64,000 bases of DNA from Ananas comosus (GCF_001540865.1 NC_033636.1:9694192-9758191); one strand, 5' to 3'; counted from the stretch's first letter, positions 35,426-47,452 are shown. Notes: generated by a model from the letters alone, not told the origin. A program made the numbers and translations.

Positions 35426-36541
35426 TTACACAACCTCCACGGCCGTCGGATGCAAATCAAACGTCAACAGCGAGGCCCTCATCTTCCGCCGCCTCTCGGC
35501 GGTCCCTGCGGGCTCCGTCGTCGCCGCGGGGGCGAAGCCAGGGGCCGCCCGCTGCGGTGCGGTGAGCCACTTGGCCTGCATGTACTTGAGCTTCCGCCAC
35601 GGGGCCATGTGCATCTTGTTGTCCTTCATGCACTTCTTCGCCGCCGCGCACATTACCTTCACCGCGCTCTTCAGCCGCTCCGCCTTCCCGACGAACACCT
35701 CCGGCAGGCTCGCGACGAGCCCGCTGTACTCCCCGCTCGCCCGCGCCATCTCGAACTCCGCCCGGAAGTTGAGCTCGATCACGACTCGCACCGCGGCGGG
35801 GCCCTTCTTCGACTCCGCCACTACGTCCACGTAGCTGTGTTCGCCTGCGAATATTATTATAAATTAATAAAACAACCGTTGTACTCTGAAAATTTTATTT
35901 ATTTATAAAATAATTAAAAACTAATTATTATTATTACCTGATAGGATATCTGGGGATCGGCGCCACTTGGATTGGCAGAGGGCGCTGTTAAACCCGGCGC
36001 ACCGCAGCCGGTCCGCCACGTGGCGCAACGAGCAGCTCCGGCAATCCCTGACCGTCCGATTCGAGCACGAACAGATCAGATCCTCCGATCGCATCGTCCT
36101 CACGATATCCTCCGTCGCCGCGCGGATCCGCTTCTCCGCCGAGCTCGTTTTACTCAAAGCTTCCTATAATTACAAATGGATATTATTAAACCAAAAAAAA
36201 AAAGAAAAAAATTTAAAATTTGAATTTAAATTTTTGAATTGAATTTTGATTATTTGGTTTTTTTTTTTTTTGTTTACATGGAGGAGTTGGCGCTGCGTTT
36301 CCCAGAACGCTTTGCGCTCGGCGTCGTTTCCGATCGACCCTTCTCCTTCGCCCTCGCCGTCGCTCTCGGGATTCGCGTTTCCCTCGATCTCCTCGAAGAA
36401 CCCCACTACCAGATCCGAGAGGCTCCCTCGGCTGCTTAACGACGTTTCCCTCACCGTTTCCGTACCCATCTCCTCCTCTGGCCCCGTTTCCCCCCTCCGT
36501 TTCCGTCTCTCACTTGTGTTTGTGGTACAATTTTCGCCCAT
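35426..36541 (-). CDS. DUF506 family protein (PD-(D/E)XK nuclease-like fold)
   Basis: 302-residue protein of plant family DUF506, often classed as PD-(D/E)XK nuclease-like by fold; the cellular role is largely unknown, and some members are linked to root-hair and phosphate responses. Exons on the minus strand: 36541-36278, 36163-35938, 35844-35426. Family blocks: LSDLVVGFFEE near residue 45, an acidic GEGEGEGS linker, LLH|EALSKTSSAEKRIR across the first junction, then VADRLRCAGFNSALCQSKWRRSPDILSGEHSYVDVV, the family signature, and VIELNFRAEFEMARAS..Y..LVASLPEVFVG. The C-terminus has PWRKLKYMQAKWL. A Cys-rich piece (CSCSNRTVRDCRSC) lies in exon 2. Exons 1 and 3 are GC-rich. The tandem array at 37130-38035 lies upstream. 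Confidence 0.9.
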
Positions 36542-37130
36542 ATCCCCCCGTTCCCCCCTTTTATACGCCGCTTAGATGGGAGAAGTTATTGCTTGCGCCG
36601 GGTGCATGAGTGCATCGCGTGCACCGCATCTCAAAAATCCTAGGACAAAGGTGTCAAAATCAAATTTTAACTTATTAGCTGTGCTTAATCTTGTCTAAAG
36701 TAAATACTTATGAAAAATCACAAATTTTGTCACCACATATTTTTGCAAATTGCAATTGATTTTTCCATGTATTTGATGCATCAGGAGCTTCAAATACATT
36801 ATTTCTAATGCATAGACCTCATGGACAGTGTACATCATATTTATAGAAATAGATCTTAATTTTTTCGCTGTCACAAGCACAATATATAAACAAGCAATTG
36901 TAACTAATTTAATTTTTTGATTTAAAGATATTAATTATCGAATATTTAGGGAGGAGCATGAAGCTTTCATATACACCGGGCGCAGGTCAGAATTTCTCGT
37001 CGGGTGGGTCCCACGGGGTGCTAGATTGATTAAGCATCGGAACGAGGCGCCGCGAAGAATCGCGCGACAGCTCAGCAAACGGTCGACGTGGCGTTAGGGC
37101 AGTGGACGGGCCAGGAGTGTGGGGCCCGCT
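36542..37130 (-). promoter_or_regulatory. Presumed promoter region of the DUF506 gene
   Basis: Follows the start codon on the upstream side (minus strand gene). About 36640-36960 is AT-rich; no specific motif was assigned. No gene seen. Confidence 0.35.
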
Positions 37131-38035
37131 CTTGGGTTGGGTGGGGGATGAGGAGAATCGGGCGAGTTCAAACACCGAGGCACAGCGCGGATCCACGTCG
37201 ACGTACGCCGCGTCCGGTTGCGCAATTATTTTCTGGGCCCCATTTTCTTGGGCTCAATTTTATCCGCTCGGCCTATTATTACGCTCGCTCTGGGATATGC
37301 TCTGAATCTGACCCAATAATACGGCACTAGAGCCGTCAACGAGCCGAACATGAGCATCTTAGCTTAGGGGGACGATTACAATTAGCCGACTCCAACACCG
37401 TGGCACGGTGCGGATCCACATCGACGCTGATCCATTGGGTCCCACTCTTCTGGGCCCGATTTTATCCGCTTAGCCTATTATTACGCTCACTCGCGGATGC
37501 GCTCTGCGTCAAATACTGCCACAAACACGAAATTAGGGTTATCAACAAGCCGAACATAAGCGAATTGGAGCCGGCTCTTAAGTTAGGTTGCCGCAGGGGT
37601 GGGAGAGAATTGGGCGAGTTCAAATACCGGGGCACAGCGTGGATCCACGTCAACGTACAACCCGGTCCATTGGCATGATTATTATCCATTGGGCCCCACT
37701 TTTTTGGAGGCCATTTTATCCACTCGGCCCACTATTACGCTCCTCGCGGATATGCTCCACATAGAACGCCGCCACAAACATAAAACTGGGATTGCCGATG
37801 AGCCGAACATGAGTAAGTTAGGATCAGCTCGTAGGTTTAGGTGTGGAATGAGAAGAATTGGGAGAGTTCAAATACCGGGGCACAGCGCGGATCCACGTCA
37901 GCGTACACTCTTGAGCTGTCGTGCAATTATTGTTCCTTGGGCCCCACCTTTTTGGGCCCGGTTTTATCCGCTCGGCCCATTGTTATGCTCACTCGGATAC
38001 ACTCCGCCACAAACACCTGGAATGGGAGAGATTAA
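37130..38035. repeat. Tandem array, four units of about 225-250 bp, with TGGGCC motifs
   Basis: Each unit has GGCACAGCGCGGATCCACGT (anchors GGATCC at 37189, 37412, 37641, 37889), a TGGGCC-containing block (37234, 37451, 37690, 37938 and 37953), TTTTATCCGCTCGGCC, TATTATTACGCTC and GAGCCGAACATGAG. Units 3 and 4 are closest. It lies 0.6-1.5 kb upstream of the DUF506 start. Long frames through it shift between units and are not genes. Confidence 0.8.
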
Positions 38036-38985
38036 TTGCATGCACCTGGTTCATTATACACCATGATCATAAAGCTTTAGAACTCAAAATTAGAGAAGTA
38101 ACCTTTATGGATCGGCTTTAAACGCGCATCCAAAAAGTGTCAACATCGGACACATGTTCGACATTGAGTACATAGGTTATGACTCAGAATGATTTGATTA
38201 TTTTTTTTGAATTTGGAATTGAAAATTATATGGACGTTATTTTATTTTATTTTTACATATTGTGACGGTGGATATTGGAACAAGTCGAGTGACCAGGATG
38301 GAGCACTATATTATGATGGGGTTGTACATCATATTAAGAATATATAAGTCAAATTTTCCAATATGTAGCATATGACCTATCTCAATAAATAAATATTTAT
38401 TCAGCGTATTTTATATAACAATTATAATTAATTGACTGTTCTAACATAGAAGGTAAAGAATTTGATGATTGATACTCAAAATTTTAAATTTTAAATTTAA
38501 TTATTTTATATTTTTAACTAAATTTATTAAAAAAAAATGAAGCGAGTAATATATACGTTTCTGTCCAAAAAAAAAAAATGTAATTGGTTGCCATTGTAAA
38601 TTAATGAAGAGTATGAAAAGATTAAAATGAAAATTATGATTCTCAAATTGTACTATTTTGAAAATCATGATTCTGTCTTATAATGGACAAAAATTAAACT
38701 ATTGTACTATTTTGAAAATCAAAATTTTGTCGTAGAATTAATGGACAAAAATTAAACACACATCGTATTGTATGATTTGTTTTTATTTTTCAAAATTTTG
38801 AACCGATAAGCGTGGACAATTTAATTAATTAGTAAATTCCAACTCCTCGAAAACGATGAGATGAAAATAATATGAAAATAGGTTCATACCTATAGACCTA
38901 CGAGAAAAACCAGTGGATTCTAAAAATAAAATAAAATTAGAATGCACTAGTTATATATGGTATTTTCAACTAATAAAATTGTAAA
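38036..38985. other. Intergenic, no gene seen
   Basis: AT-rich with a local direct repeat: ATTGTACTATTTTGAAAATC twice near 38648 and 38701, each followed by a similar GACAAAAATTAAAC segment. Confidence 0.45.
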
Positions 38986-41376
38986 AAAATATTTTTGCTA
39001 TACTTTTTTCTTGAACAAAAATAAATAATTAACTTGTTATTGATGATATAATACAAGTGTGATACAATATACTTTCTGGTGTGCTCAGACACGGTCCTTG
39101 CAAACAAATTTCTAAAACATGTGTATTACATGTAACCTTAATAAAATAAAATGAAATAAGATGTATATATCACATGATGAATAAAGCCAAAGATTTGTCT
39201 TTGCGACATTTAATTAAGATAGAGATACACTAGCAGAAAACTATAGGGAGGTTGCCATTCTTATCACTAATGTCACCTCAAAAAATAAATAAATAAATAT
39301 ATACTATTTAGGTGATTTACTTAGTATTTTAATATATTCAACCTATAAAAATAAGCCTATTGATTTGAACCCAGTAATACATATTACTCATAGTTTTCTA
39401 ATTGTGAGTTTAAATTTAAATAATTTGGTAATGAAGACTAAGCAGTTTGTGTTCACAATTGGGTAGGGAAAAAAAAGATTCTTATTATTTTTTAGAAATA
39501 ATAATTCTAGATAAGTGATTATCACTACCCACAGGACTTGAAAATGCCGCAAAATTCGAGAACATCTAATAGGTTCGTAGGATTTTTGTGGGGCTCATTA
39601 GCAAGAGAATACAAATACATTATCTATATCAAAATAAATAAATAAATTTTATCATACAGTTCAATAGATATTCTTTTTCTCAATTAAAGTTACTGATTAC
39701 ATAGCTGTTTTGATCGTATATACCGTATATACTCTTATATGAAGTTTTAAAATACATATGTCTTTCTAAATTTGAATCGAAGGTGCAACCAAGTTTTCCA
39801 CCGTTAGATCTATCATCATGATCATTATCACCCGTTAGATCATAAAATTCAACCAACCATCCACTCAACCCTAGGGGGTTCACATCATCATAACCATATA
39901 TATATATAGATACATATAAAAGCGTGAGTTTTAAATTTTTTCCTCTTTCCCAAAATGTCGGTTCCTATTAATATAATTTCGATTACATACTAGCAATATC
40001 ATACATTCAACTTTAATGAAATAAATCACAGTCGTATAATTTTTATTTTATTTTTAAATTATTGTAAAATATATTAATTCTTAGTCATTGGATCTAATCC
40101 AATGATTGACGAATTAAGTATCTGTCACTTTTTTTACCTAAATTTTTCTCAAATAGTACGTATCAAATTTCACTTTTATATGCTTCCCTATCTCCTAATA
40201 ACGGCTGCCCACGTAATATCATATTTTATCAGAAATTTGTATTTCTTAAATATTTTCTTTCTCGCACTTAATATCCGCCACCTACATAATATCCAATAAT
40301 GTAATATCTTCCGCTTATATAATATTTAATTATATTTTATTAAAAGATGAATATATAAAAATTATCTCAATAGAATATAACAAATAATTTTACAATTTAA
40401 AATTTAAAATTTGTAGATAAATATGATTCACAAATTGATATTGATTTGAGATAATTATTAAAATAGTTGTTGACGAGATTTTTTTAGTAGGAAAAAATAT
40501 TGCATTTCATTTATAAAAATTTTAGAAAAATTCATACTTATCCAAATTTCTGTCAACCGAAGGATATCTGCTGTTGAATATTTTTCAAAAACACCCCATA
40601 AAAGAATATTCCATACTCATCAAAAAATAAAAATCTTTACACAACACACATTGAAAATATTTATTATCCACTATCTCTCAATTAACTAACTAAAAAGAAA
40701 TTAGGTTTGAAAAATAGAATGACTTAAATAAGCTTATAAAATCAACTTTAAATTTTAAATTTGGTTCATAATTTCAAATGTAAATTAATATTTTAATTCA
40801 AAATTTTAAATTAATTAAAATTTTAATATTTGAGTGTGTAAATATTATTTCAAATTGAAAATAATTAATTAACTTGAAAATATATCAAATTTTAAAAATA
40901 GATGGGATGATAAATAAATCAATATCTCTAATAACTATTTATATTCAAANAAAAAACTAATATTAGAAAAAAAAAATAATTGATAAATAAATTTATACGA
41001 CCAATAATTATTTAAATATAAATATAAATATAAATATAAATATAAATTTAATTTAATTAATTTACGTGCATTACACGTGCACTATAACTAGTTTAACAAA
41101 ATTTAGGAGATCTAATTGGTAAAATTAAAACTTTAGAGGCCTAGATTTCCAAAAGAGCTAAAATTTAGAAATACCATATGCGCTAGAATGGGCCTGGGCC
41201 AAAGTGCTCAAAACTAGAATTGGGACCTGTTCAATCTCAGCCCATTAACTTTGCTGTACAGAGGGCCCATACCTTTCTTTTTGGGCCAAGCTCCGTACAA
41301 ATTGTTGCAACTTTTTGAGCTACACATCAAGTTTTCACATTTCCATTGACAACAATCAAAACATGCATATATAATA

Positions 41377-41617
41377 GAATTGAGCTCCTATGCTTTTAAA
41401 AGTATCAAATTATTGATGCTTGTAGATTTTTAGCCATTGGATTAAGAGATATGCGGTTAGGATGATGTGGGCCCCTTAGGGTTGAGTGGGTGATTGGTTG
41501 AATAGTATAATCTAATGGTTGAAAATGATTCGATGAGTAGATCTGACGATAAAAAAAACTTACAAGCACCAAGTGCTTGGTGCTTTTACAAGCACCATAG
41601 CTGAACTCTATAGAATA
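41377..41617. mobile_element. MITE, family 6 (about 240 bp), absent from copy 2
   Basis: Ends mirror each other: AGAATTGAGCTCCTATGC at the left, and GCACCATAGCTGAACTCTAT at the right. The uninterrupted site is in copy 2 near 45462 (CATATATAATATTATAAAAT). Inner part: GATGATGTGGGCCCCTTAGG, whose reverse complement appears at about 44335-44360 and, diverged, near 39860-39890, so fragments of this family lie nearby. Confidence 0.75.
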
Positions 41618-41681
41618 TTATAAAATACAAAACAATTTAAGTTTGTAGAGATAAACGGCTATTTTATGTAATAGTAGGGAC

Positions 41682-41870
41682 GTCATTTGGTTGCATGCAG
41701 TTGTAATTATACTGCAGTTATAATTGCATACAAATACAAATTCGGTATTTGATTTGATGCATATATTTAACTCCAACTGTCACAGTATAAACTGCAGGAG
41801 GAGGCCCAACTACAACAGTTGGAACTACGTTCAAATAGACTGCAGTTCCAACTAGAGCACTTGTAAAGAA
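41682..41870. mobile_element. Tourist-like MITE, family 4, within copy 1
   Basis: GTTGCATGCAGTTGTAATTA and ATACTGCAGTTATAATTGCA at the left of a GC-poor element with ACTCCAACTGTCACAGTATA. It corresponds to the left part of 45524-46013 in copy 2. Confidence 0.55.
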
Positions 41871-41939
41871 TAATTTTAAACAACATGTATGCTTACCTCC
41901 TTAATTATTTTTTAAATATATATATATTTTTTACATTAA

Positions 41940-42287
41940 GGGCCTGTTTGGTTCGAGTTATGTAATATTACAAAGTATCTCGACATATTCAGATATCTTA
42001 GATTTCGGCGTGAGATTACTACTGATGTTGCATTAGCGCGTTTGGTTTAATGCAGTAATGTAATACTAGATTACAGTGTTTATAGCATTAACACGTTTGG
42101 TTCAGTTTATAAAATTTAGTAATCCTGACATAAAACTATAGTTTTTTTTCAAAATTGCCTTTGTTGTGGTCATTTGAATATCATTTTTTGCGGAATATGA
42201 CGAATGGAGGGAAGGAGATCATGATGATTACCTGGGAGGACGACGCAATAGAAGGTGATTGGTGTTCGTGCACGAGAGAGAGAGAGA

Positions 42288-42328
<41 letters not shown>

Positions 42329-42610
42329 GTACGAGAGAGAGGGGGGAAGGCGAGAGAGAGATGAAAATAATGCTGTTAATTAGATTTGGGATTGTTGGAG
42401 GGTAAAATTATCATTTTACATAATATGTCGTATTAACGGGTTTCAGTAATGCAAGATACACGATCCCTCTTCCGTTAATATTTTCGATATAATCCTGCTC
42501 GATTTGTAATGCTACATTAACGACTAGATTACATAGCGGATTAACCAAACATAGTTGTCCTGACAGGATTGCCTGTAATCCTGTCAGGATAACTCGAACC
42601 AAACGCACCC
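41940..42610. mobile_element. PIF/Harbinger (Tourist-like) element, 671 bp, TAA target duplication
   Basis: Left end GGGCCTGTTTGGTTCGAGTT, right end AACTCGAACCAAACGCACCC. TAA flanks both sides (41937-41939 and 42611-42613). Copy 2 has the empty site ACATTAAAGGTAATC with a single TAA at 45783-45785. Ends and a 3 bp TAA/TTA duplication fit PIF/Harbinger. It contains a GA microsatellite (about 42273-42322) and no transposase. Confidence 0.88.
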
Positions 42611-43587
42611 TAAAAGTAATCTCACCATTATATATATATATATATATATAAAATAATAAAATTTTAAAAATTATTTCTCAACTATATAGAACCACTACGT
42701 CTTTAATAACAAGTCAATTATTTTTTTTTTTCAAATAAAAGTACAATAAAAATATTTTTTTACAGAATATAATAAAGCTGTGATACAATATACATTTCTG
42801 GTGTGCTCAGACCATCGGTCCTTGCAAGAATTTCTAAAACATTGTGTATTACATGTAACCTAATTAACAGATAAAATGAAATAAGCATGTAGATATATCA
42901 CATGATGAATAAAGCATAAGATTTTGTCTTTGCACATGTTAATAAGATAGAAGATACACAGCAGATAAACTATAGGAGGTTGCAATCTCTATATCACGAA
43001 TGTCACTCAAAAAAATAAATAAATAAATATTAAGCTATTAGGTGATTTATTAGTATTTAATATATTTCAACCTATAAAATAAGCCTATTGATTTGAACCC
43101 AGTAATAATATTATCCATAGTTTTCTAATTGTGGTATTAAATTTAAATAATTTGGTAATGAAGACTTAAGCAATTGTGTTGCTAATTGTAGGAAAAAAAA
43201 GATTCTTATTATTTTTTAGAAATAATAATTCTAGATAAAGTGATTATCAATACCCACGGAGACTTGAAAATGCAATAATTGAGAAACATCTAATAGGTTC
43301 GTAGGATTTTGTGGGCTCATTAGCAAGAGAATACAAATACTATCTATATCAAAATAAATAAATAAATTTATCATACAGTTCATAGACTATTTTTTTTCTA
43401 CATTAAAGTTGATTACATAGCGTTTTGATCGTATATACCGTATATACTCTAATATGAAGTTTTAAAATACATAATGATCTTTCTAAATTTGAATCGAGTA
43501 CACTAAAGTTCTTACTATTCAATCTATATCTTAATTATAAAATTTGGAAGGAGAAATCTATATAATATATATATATTATAATATATA

Positions 43588-44120
43588 TAGAGTTTGACTT
43601 AGAATACTTTCGGTAATAAACGAGTCCGTTTTACTACTCGATTTAGTTTTGATGGATAAGATTCGAAAATGAGATCGTCCCTCCGTTGACATGATTTAAT
43701 ACCCCCTTAGAAGTGTTTAAAATGCAAATTCAATCTTTTCAACATTATTTGCTAATGATCAAGGAATCTTCAAATTTTTGTAATTTTAATGTCGATAGAA
43801 GGGCGTTTCTCTTAACGGTAAAAGAACCACTCATTGAATTTTTGTTAGAAATTTTTTAAACTATTTAAACAAGATCTATATCTTGACTTTATTAAAGACT
43901 CCTATCATCATTTTAAAGAGTTACTATCATTTCCAGAGCCATTCATTTTCTGTTCATTTGATGGATAAATAAAATACGAAAGTGGGTTGAAATTTGATTC
44001 TAATTAGTTAAATGTTTAGATCTATATTTAACGGAGCCAGCGATCGTTACATTTGGAACTACTATCATGAAACAAATCGGTAGTAACGGTCTTTACTAGC
44101 GATAGTATTCTAACTCAATC
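43588..44120. mobile_element. MITE, family 3c (about 535 bp)
   Basis: Left GAGTTTGACTTAGAATACTT, right CGATAGTATTCTAACTCAAT, mirrored with about 80% agreement. The interior shows the family 3 phrases (a TGCTAATGATCAAGG block and a AAATTTTT..TTTAAACAAGATC block). It lies in copy 2 of the segmental duplication. Confidence 0.65.
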
Positions 44121-44435
44121 ATCTCTCTCTCTATTCTCTCTCTGACAGGGAATCAATCCCATGAACGGAAATCTGAGGGCACGCTGAACTCGGGTCTCTC
44201 TCTCCTCTCTCTCTTATATATAATATATATCATATACAGAAGATTTGTGCACCGAAGTTTTTCCTGCCGATTAATTTAACCTTTTTTGATCATTTTCACA
44301 TGTTAAATCATACTATTCAACCAACCACCCACTCAACCCTAGGGGGCCCACATCATCCTAACCACACATCTTTTAATCCAATAGCCAAAAACTTAGTAGC
44401 ACCAATGACTTGATGCTATTAATAGCATAGTAGCC

Positions 44436-44457
<22 letters not shown>

Positions 44458-44490
<33 letters not shown>
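44458..44490. repeat. GA microsatellite
   Basis: AG dinucleotide run between a TA repeat and the left end of the MITE at 44491. Confidence 0.8.
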
Positions 44491-44495
<5 letters not shown>

Positions 44496-45029
44496 CTAGA
44501 ATGCTTATGGAAGCACGGAGGGCTCCGTGCTTCCACTTTGTTTTCGATGTTCGGACTTTCAAATCGACGATCGGCTCCGTTAGATTTGATCTAGAGTATT
44601 TGAAGTATCTAGAAAATAAATTTTGCGATTTTTCGATATCATTTGCCTAGTGATCGAAGTGGCTCAAAATCAACGGCTGAAAATAAAAATTTTACAAAAT
44701 ATGATGATATGACAATAAAATTTTAGATCAAAATTATTGATCTTATTTTATATAGTATAAAGAATTTTCTGTCAAAATTTCATGTGATTTGGATATTTCT
44801 ACACCGTTAAACTTGCAACCGGCTCACCACAGTCGTTAAAATTATTGATTTTGAGCCCCTTCGATCATTAGGCAAATGATATCGAAAAATTACAAAATTT
44901 ATTTTCTAGGTACTTCAAATACTCTAGATCAACTCTAACAAAGCCGATCGTCGATTCGAAAGTCCGAACATCGAAAACAACTTGGAAGCACGATGGGCTC
45001 CGTGCTTCCATAAGCATACCAGCCCACTC
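44491..45029. mobile_element. MITE, family 3a (about 540 bp)
   Basis: Left GCTAGAATGCTTATGGAAGC plus ACGGAGGGCTCC; right GGGCTCCGTGCTTCCATAAG plus CATACCAGC, mirrored. The interior matches 17440-17984: GATTTGATCTAGAGTATTTG, TGCCTAGTGATCGAAG and TACACCGTTAAACTTGCAA. TA microsatellites flank it on both sides (about 45032-45100 right). Confidence 0.75.
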
Positions 45030-45030
45030 A

Positions 45031-45100
<70 letters not shown>

Positions 45101-45523
45101 ACTCTTATAAGATTATGCTTAAGACATGCGGTTAAAATAATTATAAAATTAGTAACATCATGACTGAGAAGATAAGTCTATTGAAATATTTAACAAAATT
45201 TGGGAGATCTAATTGGTAAAATTAAAAATTCAGACGACTAGTTTTGCAAAAGAGCTAAAATTTAGAAATACCATGTGGGCCTGGGCCAAAGTGCTCAAAA
45301 CTAGAATTGGGCCCTGTTCAATCCCAGCCCATTAACTTTTCTGTACATAGGGCCTATACCTTTCTTTTTGGGCCAATCACCGTCCAAATTGTTGCAACTT
45401 TTTGAGCTACACATCAAGTTTTCACATTTCCATTGACAACAATCAAAACATGCATATATAATATTATAAAATACAAAACAATTTAAGTTTGTAGAGATAA
45501 ACGGCTATTTTATGTAATATTAG

Positions 45524-45798
45524 GGACGTCATTTGGTTGCATGCAGTTGTAATTATACTGCAGTTGTAATTACATACAAATGCAAATTCGGTGTTTGATT
45601 TGATGCATATATTTAACTCCAACTGTCACCGTAGAAATTACAGGAGGAGGCCCAACTACAACAGTTAAAACTACGTTCAAATAGACTACAGTTCCAACTA
45701 GAGCACTTGTAAAGAATAATTTTAAACAACATGTATGCTTACCTTCTTAATTATTTTTTAAATATATATATATTTTTTACATTAAAGGTAATCTCACC

Positions 45799-45847
<49 letters not shown>

Positions 45848-46013
45848 ATAAAATTTTAAAAATTATTTCTCAAATATATAGAACCAAATATTATTTATAT
45901 ATAGTTGTAGTGGTTTCTACCACATCGAACCAAACAGGATGTATGTAGTTGTAACTGCATGCATCTTCAACTACAATTACATTTGTAATTGCATCAACCA
46001 AACAACTCCTTAG
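45524..46013. mobile_element. Tourist-like MITE, family 4 (about 490 bp)
   Basis: Left GTCATTTGGTTGCATGCAGT plus TGTAATTATACTGCAG; right TACATTTGTAATTGCATCAA plus CCAAACAACTCC. The arms are mirrored. A TA microsatellite (about 45801-45842) sits in the middle. No coding. Confidence 0.6.
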
Positions 46014-46299
46014 AGCGATAGTTCTGGACTTCGCAACTCAGTATATTTCTAGTCTTATTTAATTTTCCCCTACTTAATTAAGTTCACACTGTTTGTAATT
46101 TTACTTTTTGTTTTTTTTTCTTTTTCTCCTAATGTGTTACTACAGACAAAGTGTATTTATTGACCCATCTCTTCGTAATAAATAGATAGTTAGTACTCCC
46201 ATTTGTTTTGTATAATAAATGGAAAATGCTGCCTAGTAGGTATCTCTACGTAATAGACACGTCGACTGAAGTTGACAGTATGAAAATTTTTTAAATCGG

Positions 46300-46656
46300 T
46301 AAACTTCAAATACCACCCTGTAGTTTCTAATTTCTCACTTTAGTATTTATGGTTTAAAATGTACCAGTCCAGCATTCTGTTATTTTATTTATTTTCTTTT
46401 CGTCAGCCCTTCGTTAACTTTTCGTTAAATTATATACAAAAAATTTTAGATACCCCACCTATAGTTTATCGAATGTATTCACTTTAGTTTCCTTTAGTTT
46501 TAATTTTATCACTGACTTAACAAAAAAATTAGTAGAGCGGGTAACAAAAATAGAAAAATAAAATAAAATCACAGAGTACGAAAGTGATACACTTTGAATC
46601 ATAGGTTATTAAAGTGAAAAAGTGCAAAATCATAGAAATGGTATTTGAAATATTTT
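46300..46656. repeat. Foldback MITE-like repeat, family 1
   Basis: Starts AAACTTCAAATACCACC and ends ATGGTATTTGAAATATTT, mirrored; inner modules CTCACTTTAGTA and ACACTTTGAATCATAGG as in 1316-1682. Confidence 0.75.
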
Positions 46657-47452
46657 TCTTTTTAAATATCTTTCACAATTTGACAATAAAATAAATTTTT
46701 AAATACCTCTCAAAATTTTCAAAACATGTGATTTAGTGCTAGAGTTGGATCATTACAAAAATAATTATTGAACATGAGTGACCTAATTATAAAAATCAAA
46801 CTACTCTAGATTAAAGTGAAAAATTCTGAGAAAAAGGTTTTTGACCAATTATTATTATTATTATTATTATTTGTGATTGTGGTGATTTAAGTAACCCTAA
46901 ACATATATAACACCTTTCCTTTTTAGTTTGAAAAATATTGCAGGGGAATTATGCAACATTTTGTTGACTTGACTTAGTAACTAGTTTCTTATACCAACAA
47001 GAATTATTGAATAAATTTAATCCATTAAGCACTTTTTTCTTTTTTTCCTTCTATAAAACAGCATCTTAGAAATGGAAGCGAATATTCCACCAAATATTAT
47101 TCTAATTACCTATCTATATCTATATTATATATAGAAGCGGATAAAAATTGACGGACAAAATTCTAGATAGAATAAAAAAATATTCCATACATATTATAAA
47201 AAAATAACTATTATAATTAACAAGCAAAAAAAAAATCAAAATAAATCAATTTAAAAAATAAATTAATTAAAAAATAGACTCATGCCACTAATGACTATTT
47301 AAATTTAAAATACAAATTTAAATTTTATTTTATATGAAATTTATATTTAAATTTAAATTAATTAATAAATATGACGTGCATTGTACTTACACTACAACTA
47401 GTTACTTCAAAAAATATTTGAATATAAAAATTGAACATTAATTGTTATTCAA
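46657..47452. other. Intergenic, no gene seen
   Basis: AT-rich with an ATT trinucleotide run (about 46850-46870). No gene, RNA or clear element. Confidence 0.45.

Larger units (their letters stand above)
38990..42690. repeat. Tandem segmental duplication, copy 1
   Basis: Matches copy 2 (42700-45890) in two collinear blocks: 39058-39770 with 42779-43490, and 41096-42690 with 45188-45890. Copy 1 carries two insertions that copy 2 lacks (41377-41617 and 41940-42610), and a single N at 40950. The AT-rich middle part (39900-41090) is not alignable by eye. Confidence 0.75.
42700..45890. repeat. Tandem segmental duplication, copy 2
   Basis: Second copy of 38990-42690. Its middle part is occupied by two family 3 MITEs (43588-44120 and 44491-45029). 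It keeps the empty sites of the two copy 1 insertions. Confidence 0.75.

Noticed and set aside
37599..38066. 155-codon open frame in the tandem array
   Set aside because: It simply reads through repeat units (SSNTGAQRGSTST twice). No domain, and frames are not kept across the other units.
45030..45105. TA microsatellite as a possible origin or regulatory site
   Set aside because: Simple repeat next to a MITE end; nothing beyond composition supports a function.
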